Assembly: GCA_029261215.1 (NCBI GenBank)
Contig: JAJDBT010000098.1
Location: 1 to 42,015 of the forward strand
DNA: 42,015 nt
Source: Nitrospirota bacterium
GTDB lineage: Bacteria; Nitrospirota; Nitrospiria; SBBL01; JAADHI01
Direction: 5' to 3'
Shown here: positions 1 to 7,199 of the stretch, one piece after another
Numbering within the stretch: position 1 is the stretch's first letter
How the letters are laid out: every line of letters starts with the position of its first letter
Notes under the pieces: model-generated
Told to the model about the DNA's origin: nothing
What the model saw: the letters and a program-made list of their open reading frames with translations, nothing else
Databases searched by the model: none
Position numbers and translations under genes: made by a program

Positions 1-74
1 AGTACCCAGTTTGCCATAAACGCCAGATCTCCTCTCGGGCAAGCGGCGTTAACCTGATCCTCTTGTGCATTACC

Positions 75-278
75 ATGTCTACAGAACCTCCTCAGAGATA
101 CAATACTCGAAATCCTGTAAACAACGCGCTTAATTCTTACAGATTAAACCACATCATCGACCACGAACTGGATCTGTCCATCTTTCTCGATCGTTACAAG
201 AACGATGAGACAGGGGCCTCCGCCTTCGATCCGGCCATCCGCTTAAAAATCATCTTCTTTGCCTACTCCCACGGTATA
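75..278 (+). pseudogene. Transposase N-terminal fragment (IS1182/DUF772-like)
   Basis: The reading frame from the ATG at 75 gives about 68 residues that look like the start of an IS1182-type (DUF772) transposase. The recognisable parts are NHIIDHELDLSIFLDRYKND, then ETGASAFDPAIRLKIIFFAY and SHGI, which match the family pattern of DLS-F--RY-NDETGA-A-DPA--LKI--FAYS-GI. After SHGI (about 278) the similarity ends abruptly and the frame runs antisense into the 3' end of uppP. The several hundred residues with the catalytic domain are missing, so it is a dead remnant. An alternative TTG start lies at 63. Family assignment is from memory of the motif; the truncation is seen directly. Confidence 0.7.
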
Positions 279-352
279 GAAGTGGGCCCCTTTTCGAATG
301 GATGCGGGAACGTAGAATCGATTTACTTCAATTGTTTTGTCCGACTTCATCT

Positions 353-1144
353 TCACATAAAAGCCAAAATCAAGAGCGCCATGCCAACTCGGTACCAGCC
401 GAAGGGTTTCAGGGTGTATTTTCCAAGTAGGCGGATGAAGAACTTGATGGCAAACCAGGCGGAGATAAAAGACACCACAAAGCCGATCAGAAAGATGGGA
501 ATATCCGAGGCCGATAAAAAGGCGCGGCTCTTGTAAAGATCGTAGATGCTTGCGGCGCACATGACGGGCACGGCAGCTAGAAAGGAATATTCGGCGGCGG
601 TTTTGCGTTCGATGCCAACCAACATGCCACCCACGATGGTTGCCCCGGAGCGCGATACGCCCGGCCACATCGCAAGGCATTGAAACAATCCCACGAACAA
701 AGCATCGCGCGGTTTGAGTTCATCAATTTTGTTGATTTTTGAAACGGGAAGTCTGTTTTCTGCCACGATCATAATCAGCCCGCCCACGCCTAATCCGAGC
801 GCAACGGTAAACGGATTGAAGAGATAGGTTTTGATATAAGAATGCACGAGGAAACCAACAACAAGTGCCGGTGCAGTGGTCACGGCCAGCAAGAGCAAAC
901 CATTCATGCCCGAAAGCCCTGTTTTCTTTTTAAAATCGAGCAGGCCGATGAATCGTTCTTTGTAGAGAAAGACGACGGCGAGAATCGCACCCAGTTGAAT
1001 AAAGACCTCAAATGTGGAGGCGGCATTGCCTTTAAAGGCCAGCAGATCACCCGTGATAATGAGGTGGCCGGTCGATGAAACGGGAATAAACTCGGTCAGG
1101 CCTTCCACCAAACCCAAAAGAACGGCCTTCATCCATTCGCTCAT
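353..1144 (-). CDS. uppP: Undecaprenyl-diphosphatase (BacA/UppP family)
   Basis: This 263-residue integral membrane protein should dephosphorylate undecaprenyl pyrophosphate and so recycle the lipid carrier for peptidoglycan and other cell-surface polymers. It also confers bacitracin resistance in other bacteria. The N-terminus carries the family signature LGLVEGLTEFIPVSSTGHLI (residues about 10-29), and the second conserved block appears as MWPGVSRSGATI near residue 160. Length is normal for the family (about 260-280). The ATG at 1144 is preceded by AGGGGAG, a good ribosome binding site. The gene stands alone, with a plausible promoter at 1274-1302. Its 3' end abuts the transposase remnant. 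Confidence 0.95.
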   Translation of the reverse strand: MSEWMKAVLLGLVEGLTEFIPVSSTGHLIITGDLLAFKGNAASTFEVFIQLGAILAVVFLYKERFIGLLDFKKKTGLSGMNGLLLLAVTTAPALVVGFLVHSYIKTYLFNPFTVALGLGVGGLIMIVAENRLPVSKINKIDELKPRDALFVGLFQCLAMWPGVSRSGATIVGGMLVGIERKTAAEYSFLAAVPVMCAASIYDLYKSRAFLSASDIPIFLIGFVVSFISAWFAIKFFIRLLGKYTLKPFGWYRVGMALLILAFM

Positions 1145-1273
1145 ACGACTCCCCTCTTACAACCAACAACCGGGATAAACTGCGGATGGCTTGTCATCGC
1201 AGGTTCGCAAGCCAAAGCCACCCATCGACATTGAGAGATATTCGAGAGGCTTGATTTATTCATGTTTTTAAAG

Positions 1274-1302
1274 ATAACAGAAATTTTTCGGAAGAAAGTC
1301 AA
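1274..1302 (-). promoter_or_regulatory. Candidate sigma70 promoter of uppP
   Basis: On the minus strand a -35 box TTGACT (1302-1297) and a -10 box TGTTAT (1279-1274) are separated by exactly 17 bases. This lies about 130 bases upstream of the uppP ATG, in an otherwise non-coding gap. Pattern match only. Confidence 0.5.
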
Positions 1303-1344
1303 AATAGGGAGGCCAATAAAAGAGACATCGTGTGATTCACGCCG

Positions 1345-1387
1345 TTTCAATCAACTGGAAACCGTGATCGTGTTCCAGTGATTGAAA
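1345..1387. repeat. Inverted repeat downstream of sucD
   Basis: TTTCAATCAACTGGAA (1345-1360) pairs with TTCCAGTGATTGAAA (1373-1387), leaving a single bulged A and a 12-base loop. It lies about 80 bases after the sucD stop on the minus strand, where a terminator would be expected, but no T-run follows on either strand. It may be an RNA 3'-end stabiliser, a Rho-assisted stop or a small palindromic element. Confidence 0.55.
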
Positions 1388-1466
1388 GCAAGTGTGGGTT
1401 TAAAAATCCCGGCCCTGCAAAAACAAAGACAATTATCGACTCTAAAGTCCTTCGTTGGCGCTTCGT

Positions 1467-2339
1467 TTATTTCTTGAGACGTTTCTGGATCGTTTCCCCA
1501 ATCAGAGCCGGGTTTTTCACGACCGTGACGCCTGCGGATTCGAGTGCGGCCATCTTATCCGCCGCCGTGCCTTTTCCGCCCGAAATAATGGCGCCCGCGT
1601 GACCCATTCTTCTACCTGGCGGGGCGGTCATGCCTGCGATAAAGGCCACGACCGGCTTGCTGACATTCTTGCTGATGTATTCCGCCGCCGCTTCTTCTGC
1701 ATCGCCGCCGATTTCTCCGATCATCACGATGGCTTCGGTCTCGCCGTCTTTTTCAAACATTTCCAATACATCGATAAAGTTCGTGCCATTCACAGGATCG
1801 CCGCCGATACCGATACAGGTCGATTGCCCCAGGCCCAGCTGGGTCAACTGCAAGACGGCTTCGTAAGTGAGTGTGCCGCTTCGAGAAACAACGCCGACAT
1901 GACCTTTTTTGTGAATGAAGCCCGGCATAATGCCAATTTTGCATTCACCCGGCGTGATGATACCAGGGCAATTGGGGCCAATGAGGCGCACAGGCTTTCC
2001 GGCCAGAAAACGCTTGACCCGCATCATGTCCATCAAGGGAATGCCTTCGGTAATACAGATAATCAGGGGCACTTCGGCGTCGGCCGATTCCATGATGGCG
2101 TCGGCGGCAAAAGGCGGCGGCACAAAAATCAACGCGACATCCGCCCGGGTTTCCTGAACGGCGTCTTTGACTGTATTAAAAACAGGAATCCCTTCAAAAT
2201 CAGTCCCGCCCTTTCCAGGGGTGACCCCGGCAACAACCTGGGTACCGTAGGCTTTGCAGGCCTCGGCATGATAAGATCCTTCTTTGCCCGTGATGCCCTG
2301 AACCAGAACACGCGTGTTTTTATCGACCAATATAGACAT
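1467..2339 (-). CDS. sucD: Succinyl-CoA synthetase (ADP/GDP-forming), alpha subunit
   Basis: This is the alpha subunit of succinate-CoA ligase, which interconverts succinate and succinyl-CoA with NTP or NDP. In the reductive TCA cycle it runs toward succinyl-CoA. At 290 residues it is the normal length. It shows the N-terminal CoA-binding Rossmann region with [11 protein letters not shown] (residues 12-21) and PGKGG, the [12 protein letters not shown] block near 121-132, and the phosphohistidine motif [14 protein letters not shown] with His247. The ATG at 2339 follows AAGGAG at good spacing. It lies 177 bases after sucC, a gap filled by a large palindromic repeat. It is the last gene of the reductive TCA block. 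Confidence 0.97.
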   Translation of the reverse strand: MSILVDKNTRVLVQGITGKEGSYHAEACKAYGTQVVAGVTPGKGGTDFEGIPVFNTVKDAVQETRADVALIFVPPPFAADAIMESADAEVPLIICITEGIPLMDMMRVKRFLAGKPVRLIGPNCPGIITPGECKIGIMPGFIHKKGHVGVVSRSGTLTYEAVLQLTQLGLGQSTCIGIGGDPVNGTNFIDVLEMFEKDGETEAIVMIGEIGGDAEEAAAEYISKNVSKPVVAFIAGMTAPPGRRMGHAGAIISGGKGTAADKMAALESAGVTVVKNPALIGETIQKRLKK

Positions 2340-2361
2340 TGAAACTCCTTACTTTTGCTGT

Positions 2362-2490
2362 ACCAATTGAACTCACCTGTCTTTTCCTCCATCGCGGCGT
2401 TGCCGCGGGGCTCAAATTCTCACGTAGAGATTATACGTTCCGATTTTGCGCGCCTCGCGCCTTACCCTGAAGAAAAATCCACGCAAGTTG
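2362..2490. repeat. Large imperfect palindrome between sucC and sucD
   Basis: The gap between two normally tightly spaced genes is filled by a structure with several nested arms. The centre is ACGTA (minus strand) - 7-base loop - TACGT, flanked by AAAATC-like and GAATTT-like arms. Outside these are GC-rich arms (GGCGCGAGGCGCG against CCGCGGCAACGCCG) and outer arms resembling TTTTTCTTCAGG and CCTGTCTTTTCCTCC. The layout is that of dispersed palindromic intergenic elements found in many environmental bacterial genomes. No second copy is visible in this window. Boundaries are approximate. Confidence 0.5.
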
Positions 2491-2516
2491 AACCGGTACT
2501 TTTTCTAAGACCTCGG

Positions 2517-3677
2517 TTAGCTCACGGCCGCCACAACTTTTTGCGCGCCATCCCAAAGCGTATCGGCCACAATCAGTTCGATATCGGAAGCCGCCAGCAA
2601 AGCCTTGGCCTCAATCGCGTTGGTTCCCTCCAAACGCACCACCAGAGGCACATTCAACGAGACTTCTTTTGCGGCCTCAATAATTCCGCCGGCAATCCGC
2701 TCACAGCGCACAATGCCGCCAAAAATATTGACAAACACGCCTTTGACATTCGGGTCATCCAGTAAAATCTGAAAAGCCTGCCGAACGGTTTCTTTTGAAG
2801 CGCCGCCCCCCACATCCAGAAAATTGGCGGGTTCTGAACCGGCCAGCTTAATGACATCCATCGTGGACATCGCAAGACCCGCGCCATTCACCATACAGCC
2901 AATTTTGCCATCCAGTTTGACGTAGTTCAGGCCATGCTGTGCCGCACGTGTCTCAAGCGGATCTTCTTCATCCAAATCACGTAATTCGTTAATGTCCGGA
3001 TGTTTAAACAACGCGCTGTCGTCAAAACCCACTTTTGCATCCAGCGCGATTAAACGATTGTCCCCGGTAATGATCAAGGGATTAATCTCGATTTGCATCG
3101 CATTTTTTTCAGTAAACAAGCGATAAAGGTTTCCCAGTAATTTCACAAACTGACCGATCACCTCTTTCGGAAGACCCATCTGAAATGCGACCGAACGGCC
3201 TTGGTAGGCTTGAAAACCAAAAACAGGGTCCACCAGGCAGCGGATGATTTTTTCAGGGGTAGCTTCGGCGACTTCTTCAATCTCCATTCCGCCTTCGGTG
3301 CTGGCGATAATGACAACAGAACCACTTGCGCGATCCGCTACGAGACTCAAATAAAGTTCATTCTGGATATCCGCGCCTTCTTCGATTAAGAGCTTTTTCG
3401 TTTCTTTTCCTTCCGGGCCGGTTTGCGGCGTCACTAAAACCTTTCCGAGGATTTCGTTTGCCAGCGGCCGGACTTCATTCCGCGTTTTCGCCAGCTTGAC
3501 ACCACCGGCTTTTCCCCGGCCTCCGGCATGAATCTGAGCTTTCACCACACATATGGCGCTGTCCAAAGTCTTAGCCACAGCCACGGCCTCTTCCGCAGAA
3601 AAAGCCACACCGCCCTTGGGCACGGGAATCTGATATTTCGCGAAGAGCGCTTTCGCTTGATATTCGTGAATATTCAT
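2517..3677 (-). CDS. sucC: Succinyl-CoA synthetase (ADP-forming), beta subunit
   Basis: The beta subunit of succinate-CoA ligase carries the ATP-grasp domain that binds the nucleotide and partners SucD. The 386-residue length is normal. The start [20 protein letters not shown] is the classic SucC N-terminus. Further landmarks are the [18 protein letters not shown] glycine-rich loop (residues about 46-63), the IEINPLI metal and nucleotide segment near 196-202, the [11 protein letters not shown] block, and the C-terminal [16 protein letters not shown]. The ATG at 3677 follows AAGGAT. It starts only 14 bases after the DUF4399 gene ends, which supports co-transcription. Confidence 0.97.
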   Translation of the reverse strand: MNIHEYQAKALFAKYQIPVPKGGVAFSAEEAVAVAKTLDSAICVVKAQIHAGGRGKAGGVKLAKTRNEVRPLANEILGKVLVTPQTGPEGKETKKLLIEEGADIQNELYLSLVADRASGSVVIIASTEGGMEIEEVAEATPEKIIRCLVDPVFGFQAYQGRSVAFQMGLPKEVIGQFVKLLGNLYRLFTEKNAMQIEINPLIITGDNRLIALDAKVGFDDSALFKHPDINELRDLDEEDPLETRAAQHGLNYVKLDGKIGCMVNGAGLAMSTMDVIKLAGSEPANFLDVGGGASKETVRQAFQILLDDPNVKGVFVNIFGGIVRCERIAGGIIEAAKEVSLNVPLVVRLEGTNAIEAKALLAASDIELIVADTLWDGAQKVVAAVS

Positions 3678-3691
3678 TCTTTTTTATCCTT

Positions 3692-4120
3692 TTATTTCAC
3701 GGTGATCGTGATTTTTTTCGAAAGAACAGGCGGGTCGTGCGGCACGTGCGCCATATCCCCCAAAATCAATTGCAAGGTGTGTTTGCCTGGAGCAAGCGTC
3801 ATGGCTGCCTCTGTCTGTCCGCCGCCAAAGTGTTGAACCACTTCTTTACTCATGGGCTGATCCATCGCGGGCAGCATCTTGCCGTCGATCATTAAATGAT
3901 GATGCCCTGTGTTTGGCTTATCCGTACCTGCTGGGGCAACACCCATGCCCTTCAAACCAAATTTCACCGTGAAGGTTTTTTCGACAGTATCGCCGTCTTT
4001 TGGGGAAATAATGTAGACTTCCGCGCCTTCAGGCGAAGGCGTTTTGGCCATGACATCGAAAACAACACCATGAGACAAAAATAAAATCCCGGCAATGATT
4101 CCTATCTTAAAAATGTTCAT
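3692..4120 (-). CDS. Secreted DUF4399-domain protein
   Basis: A small exported protein of 142 residues. The chosen ATG at 4120 follows GGGAGGT at ideal spacing; a longer frame from 4138 lacks such a site. Residues 1-25 form a Sec signal peptide (MNIFKIG, hydrophobic core, then VMAK). The mature part reads YIISPKDGDTVEKTFTVKFG, then NTGHHHLMIDG, a cluster of histidines, and APGKHTLQLILGD, typical of DUF4399 beta-sandwich proteins. Members are of unknown function; the His-rich loop could bind metal (inference). A periplasmic protein between frdA and sucC is odd for a carbon-fixation operon. Spacing of 14 bp to sucC and about 50 bp to the flavoprotein gene suggests one transcript. Confidence 0.8.
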   Translation of the reverse strand: MNIFKIGIIAGILFLSHGVVFDVMAKTPSPEGAEVYIISPKDGDTVEKTFTVKFGLKGMGVAPAGTDKPNTGHHHLMIDGKMLPAMDQPMSKEVVQHFGGGQTEAAMTLAPGKHTLQLILGDMAHVPHDPPVLSKKITITVK

Positions 4121-4170
4121 CTCTACCTCCCTGGTCATTGTGACGTATGTTGATCTTTTGGCAATTGGAC

Positions 4171-5757
4171 TCAGTTCTTATTCACATAATCCGGAAAAAG
4201 CATCGGAGAGACGGTCTTCGAGACAACCCCGGCCGATTTTTGTTCTGCCTGAAATTTACTGAGATGGTCCAGGGTCAATGCACCCGCTTCAATATCAGAT
4301 GATCGGCGCGAAGCGGCTTCCCCCGCCCTTTTTCCATAGACAATGATGTCGAGCAAAGAGTTGCCCATGAGTCGATTTCGTCCATGAATGCCGCCCGAAG
4401 CTTCCCCGGCCACAAACAGATTTTTTAAGGTCGATTCACCATCCACATCAATTTTGACCCCGCCATTTTGATAATGCAGCGTCGGGTAGATTAAAACCGG
4501 CTCTTTTTCAATATCGATATCGTAACGCGAAAACTGTCTGACCATGTTGGGAAAACGGTTTTTAAGTGTGCCTTCACCATTAATGAGATCTACCAGAGGC
4601 ATATCCAGCCAGACCCCTTTTCGTCCCGAAGGGGTCTCGATACCCCGCCCTTCCAAACATTCTCGAATCACCGCAGAGGCGACGGCATCCCGTGTTTCCA
4701 GCTCATAAACAAACCGTTCTCCGTTCACATTCAGCAAATGCGCCCCGGCAGAGCGAATGGCCTCAGTCACCAACAATCCAGCCATCGCCTCCGGAAAAAC
4801 AGAACCGGTGGGGTGATACTGAAAGGTATCCTGAAGCGTCAAGACGGCCCCGGCACGATAAGACATCGACAGTGCGTCCCCGGTCGCGCCGTAATGATTA
4901 CTTGTTGGAAAACCTTGAATATGCAGACGTCCGATACCACCGGTCGCTAAAATCACGGTTTTGGCCTTTACAATAATCAGTTGATTCGTATCGAGGTTTT
5001 TTAAAATTGCCCCGGTACAAGTGCCCTGACCATCGGTCAAAAGTTCGAGCACCGGTGAAAATTCCAGCACATTGACTTCTTCATTCAATACACAATCTTT
5101 TAAAACCCGCATTAGTTCGAGGCCCGTATAATCCTTACACCGGAGTAAACGTGGCATACTGCTGCCTCCCCCGCCTCTCAAACTGAGATTGCCGTCTTCT
5201 TCACGATCAAACAGCACCCCAATTTCGATCAGCCACTTGGCAATGGATGGGCCTTCTTCGACCAGGGTTTTGAGCAGTGGGCGGTCATTGGCCATTTGGC
5301 CGCCTTTGAGCGAATCGACAAAATGGCGCACAGGGGAATCTTCAGGAGCCACAGCGACCTGCATGCCACCCTCGGCCATAACGGTGTTTGAATCACCCAG
5401 GCGGAGCTTGGTGGTCATGAGGACATTGACACCCGCTGCTTTAGCCGTCAAGGCCGCCGTCGCCCCGGCGCCGCCACCGCCGACAATCAGCACATCCACT
5501 TCATGTGTCGGTTTTAATGAAACAGATTCGTCGGCAAAGGGACTTATGCCTTCGAGCAGACGAACCACCTCATGAACCGTTCGTTCCCCTTTATTGGGGC
5601 CAACGCGGATCGTAGCATAGGCTTCGTTTTTATAGTCGGGATGATACCGATGAACCAAGGCTTCTTTTACATCTGGAGCCAGACCTGGCATATCCTGCCC
5701 CTTCCGTCCAGCGCGGGAATCATTGACTCGTTTTTTTGAAGCTTCTAACTCACTCAT
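4171..5757 (-). CDS. frdA: Fumarate reductase/succinate dehydrogenase flavoprotein subunit
   Basis: This FAD-dependent catalytic subunit should interconvert fumarate and succinate. In this operon the reductive direction is expected. The 528 residues begin with an unusual extension of about 85 residues before the FAD-binding Rossmann motif VDVLIVGGGGAGATAAL (about 88-104). The family blocks follow: MAEGGMQVAV, the ATGGIGRL segment, GATGDALSMSYRAGA, QYHPTG, and a C-terminal GGIHGRNRLMGNSLLDIIVYG that binds FAD. The ATG at 5757 follows AAGGAAG. Two iron-sulfur genes lie immediately upstream; no membrane-anchor gene (sdhC/D type) is present, so the complex may be soluble, as in Hydrogenobacter-type fumarate reductase (inference). 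SdhA versus FrdA cannot be decided by eye. Confidence 0.88.
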   Translation of the reverse strand: MSELEASKKRVNDSRAGRKGQDMPGLAPDVKEALVHRYHPDYKNEAYATIRVGPNKGERTVHEVVRLLEGISPFADESVSLKPTHEVDVLIVGGGGAGATAALTAKAAGVNVLMTTKLRLGDSNTVMAEGGMQVAVAPEDSPVRHFVDSLKGGQMANDRPLLKTLVEEGPSIAKWLIEIGVLFDREEDGNLSLRGGGGSSMPRLLRCKDYTGLELMRVLKDCVLNEEVNVLEFSPVLELLTDGQGTCTGAILKNLDTNQLIIVKAKTVILATGGIGRLHIQGFPTSNHYGATGDALSMSYRAGAVLTLQDTFQYHPTGSVFPEAMAGLLVTEAIRSAGAHLLNVNGERFVYELETRDAVASAVIRECLEGRGIETPSGRKGVWLDMPLVDLINGEGTLKNRFPNMVRQFSRYDIDIEKEPVLIYPTLHYQNGGVKIDVDGESTLKNLFVAGEASGGIHGRNRLMGNSLLDIIVYGKRAGEAASRRSSDIEAGALTLDHLSKFQAEQKSAGVVSKTVSPMLFPDYVNKN

Positions 5758-5769
5758 TAAATACTTCCT

Positions 5770-6432
5770 TTATCCATTTCCGGTCATCTGCAATGCACTG
5801 TCCCATTCTGCCTGATACCGGCCAGCACTGATTTCATCAATACGATTCAATAATTGAGTCGGCGCTTTTGGGTAAAACGCGCCGTGCAAACGCCGTGCAT
5901 ATAAACCCACACGATGAGGCCGAACTTTCGACTCACATACCGCCGCACAAAGGCCGCACATCACACAAGATTCAAAACGTTCCGCAACAGCCGGAAGCTC
6001 ACCCATCATCGTTTCACGCACTGCCGCCATCACATCAATGCCCTGAGGACAAGCGGTAGAACAGGCGCCACAGGCCACGCATCGTCTTGTTTCCGGATAA
6101 TACTGAAAAAGGGTGTCACGGCTGGGGGTTTCGTTTGGAAGCAGCGCACGTGCTTTTACTGATACATCTGTCGATAAAAATGCGATATCCAGGCCCTCTG
6201 AAACCATCGTTTGACAAGCAAGCGCGGTCTTTGGCTGGGGCTGCCCCGGCCGTCGGGTCAAAATTGCGCAGGCACCGCAGGCGCCCCCAAGACAACCGAC
6301 GCCATGAAGCATCGAACGACCCAAATGCCACATCCCCTGAATAACAGTAATACCCTCGGGCACGGCATGCTGTTCGTTATCGACGGTAATCGTGACGAGG
6401 TTTGAAATCTTAGTGTTCCCTTCGATGATCAA
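5770..6432 (-). CDS. Iron-sulfur protein, [2Fe-2S] plus two [4Fe-4S] motifs (Frd/Sdh-B-like)
   Basis: A 220-residue electron-transfer protein. The N-terminal ferredoxin-like domain has the plant-type [2Fe-2S] pattern GCLGGACGAC followed by LACQT. The C-terminal half has two CxxCxxCxxxC motifs, CVACGACSTACPQG and CVMCGLCAAVCESK, as in the iron-sulfur subunits of succinate dehydrogenase, fumarate reductase or HdrC-like proteins. It ends 12 bases before frdA and most likely passes electrons to that flavoprotein. Stops in frame just upstream force a TTG start at 6432, five bases after the stop of its paralogue; no clear ribosome binding site is seen, so translation may depend on coupling. It is a tandem paralogue of the next gene upstream. 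Confidence 0.82.
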   Translation of the reverse strand: MIIEGNTKISNLVTITVDNEQHAVPEGITVIQGMWHLGRSMLHGVGCLGGACGACAILTRRPGQPQPKTALACQTMVSEGLDIAFLSTDVSVKARALLPNETPSRDTLFQYYPETRRCVACGACSTACPQGIDVMAAVRETMMGELPAVAERFESCVMCGLCAAVCESKVRPHRVGLYARRLHGAFYPKAPTQLLNRIDEISAGRYQAEWDSALQMTGNG

Positions 6433-6437
6433 TAAGG

Positions 6438-7133
6438 TTAAACGGTCTGTTCAGATTTAATGGCGTCGTCGGACAGGCTTAAAAGACGTGTCCACTCCGC
6501 ATCGTATTTCCCTTGGTCAATTTCTTCAACCCGTTTGGCAAGATCTGGTAATTTTTTGTCGTAAAAGATGCCCTGAGCCCGACGCATGTAAAGACCCACC
6601 TGGTTTGGCGCAATATCCGCAATACAGACCGGCACGCAAAGACTGCACATCACACAGGATAGAAAGAGGTCTGCACCTTCCTTAAAATCACCAAAAGCCG
6701 CCTTCCAGACCCCGGTTCTCACATCAATCCCTTTTGGACATGCCTGCGTACAGGCATCACAGTTTCGGCAGAGCGCCGTTTCCGGGTAGAATCGAAAGAG
6801 CTCCTTTTTAGGGTCTTCCATCTCATCAAAGTGATAAACAACTTTTTGATTCGGGTAGTAGGGTGCGATCAAGGAAAAGGACATGCCATCCTCGACCTGG
6901 GTTTGACAGGCCAGGGTGGTCTTGATTTTAGATGTGTTTTTCGTGCGGTACTTGGTCGGGCAGGCACCACAGATTCCACCGAGACATCCGACACCACGGG
7001 TCAACTCGTGACCCGTGTGCCACATGGATTGAAGCATCGTCAAGCCTTCAGGGACCTCGAACTTCTTCCCCATAATCTCAACACTGATCATCTGAGATGT
7101 CTTCTTTTCATCGCTTGGCGCTGCTGTCTTCAT
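6438..7133 (-). CDS. Iron-sulfur protein, tandem paralogue ([2Fe-2S] plus two [4Fe-4S])
   Basis: A 231-residue paralogue of the gene that follows it. Both share the plan MWHxGxxxxxGVGCLGGxCGAC, LACQT, CxxCxxCxxxCPxGIDV, CVMCxLC and a tail VGLYxRRxxGxFY. Here the motifs are GCLGGICGAC, CRNCDACTQACPKG and CVMCSLCVPVCIAD. It differs by an acidic, tyrosine-rich insert after the [2Fe-2S] domain (APYYPNQKVVYHFDEMEDP), so it probably docks with a different partner or forms the second step of an electron wire. Upstream of the ATG at 7133 the frame stays open with protein-like sequence (KEPLEKRIYRV), but no standard start is found there. Role in fumarate reduction is inferred from the operon. Confidence 0.8.
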   Translation of the reverse strand: MKTAAPSDEKKTSQMISVEIMGKKFEVPEGLTMLQSMWHTGHELTRGVGCLGGICGACPTKYRTKNTSKIKTTLACQTQVEDGMSFSLIAPYYPNQKVVYHFDEMEDPKKELFRFYPETALCRNCDACTQACPKGIDVRTGVWKAAFGDFKEGADLFLSCVMCSLCVPVCIADIAPNQVGLYMRRAQGIFYDKKLPDLAKRVEEIDQGKYDAEWTRLLSLSDDAIKSEQTV

Positions 7134-7199
7134 GACCCGATAAATCCGTTTTTCAAGGGGTTCTTTTTCAAAAGTCTTAGGCTGCAGGGCTTTTTCATC

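Larger units (their letters stand above)
1145..1466. other. Non-coding gap between sucD and uppP
   Basis: This 322-base gap holds the uppP promoter candidate (1274-1302) and a long imperfect hairpin (1345-1387) just beyond the sucD stop. A 69-codon frame within it (1141-1350, minus) overlaps the promoter and shows no protein-like features. I see no gene here. Confidence 0.6.

Noticed and set aside
1141-1350. 69-codon minus-strand frame upstream of uppP
   Set aside because: Covers the uppP promoter candidate and ribosome site; no recognisable features and no start signal.
1455-2342. Plus-strand 295-codon open frame opposite sucD
   Set aside because: It mirrors sucD almost exactly in the antisense direction; its sequence is rich in His/Arg/Gln with no domain, while the minus strand gives an unmistakable SucD.
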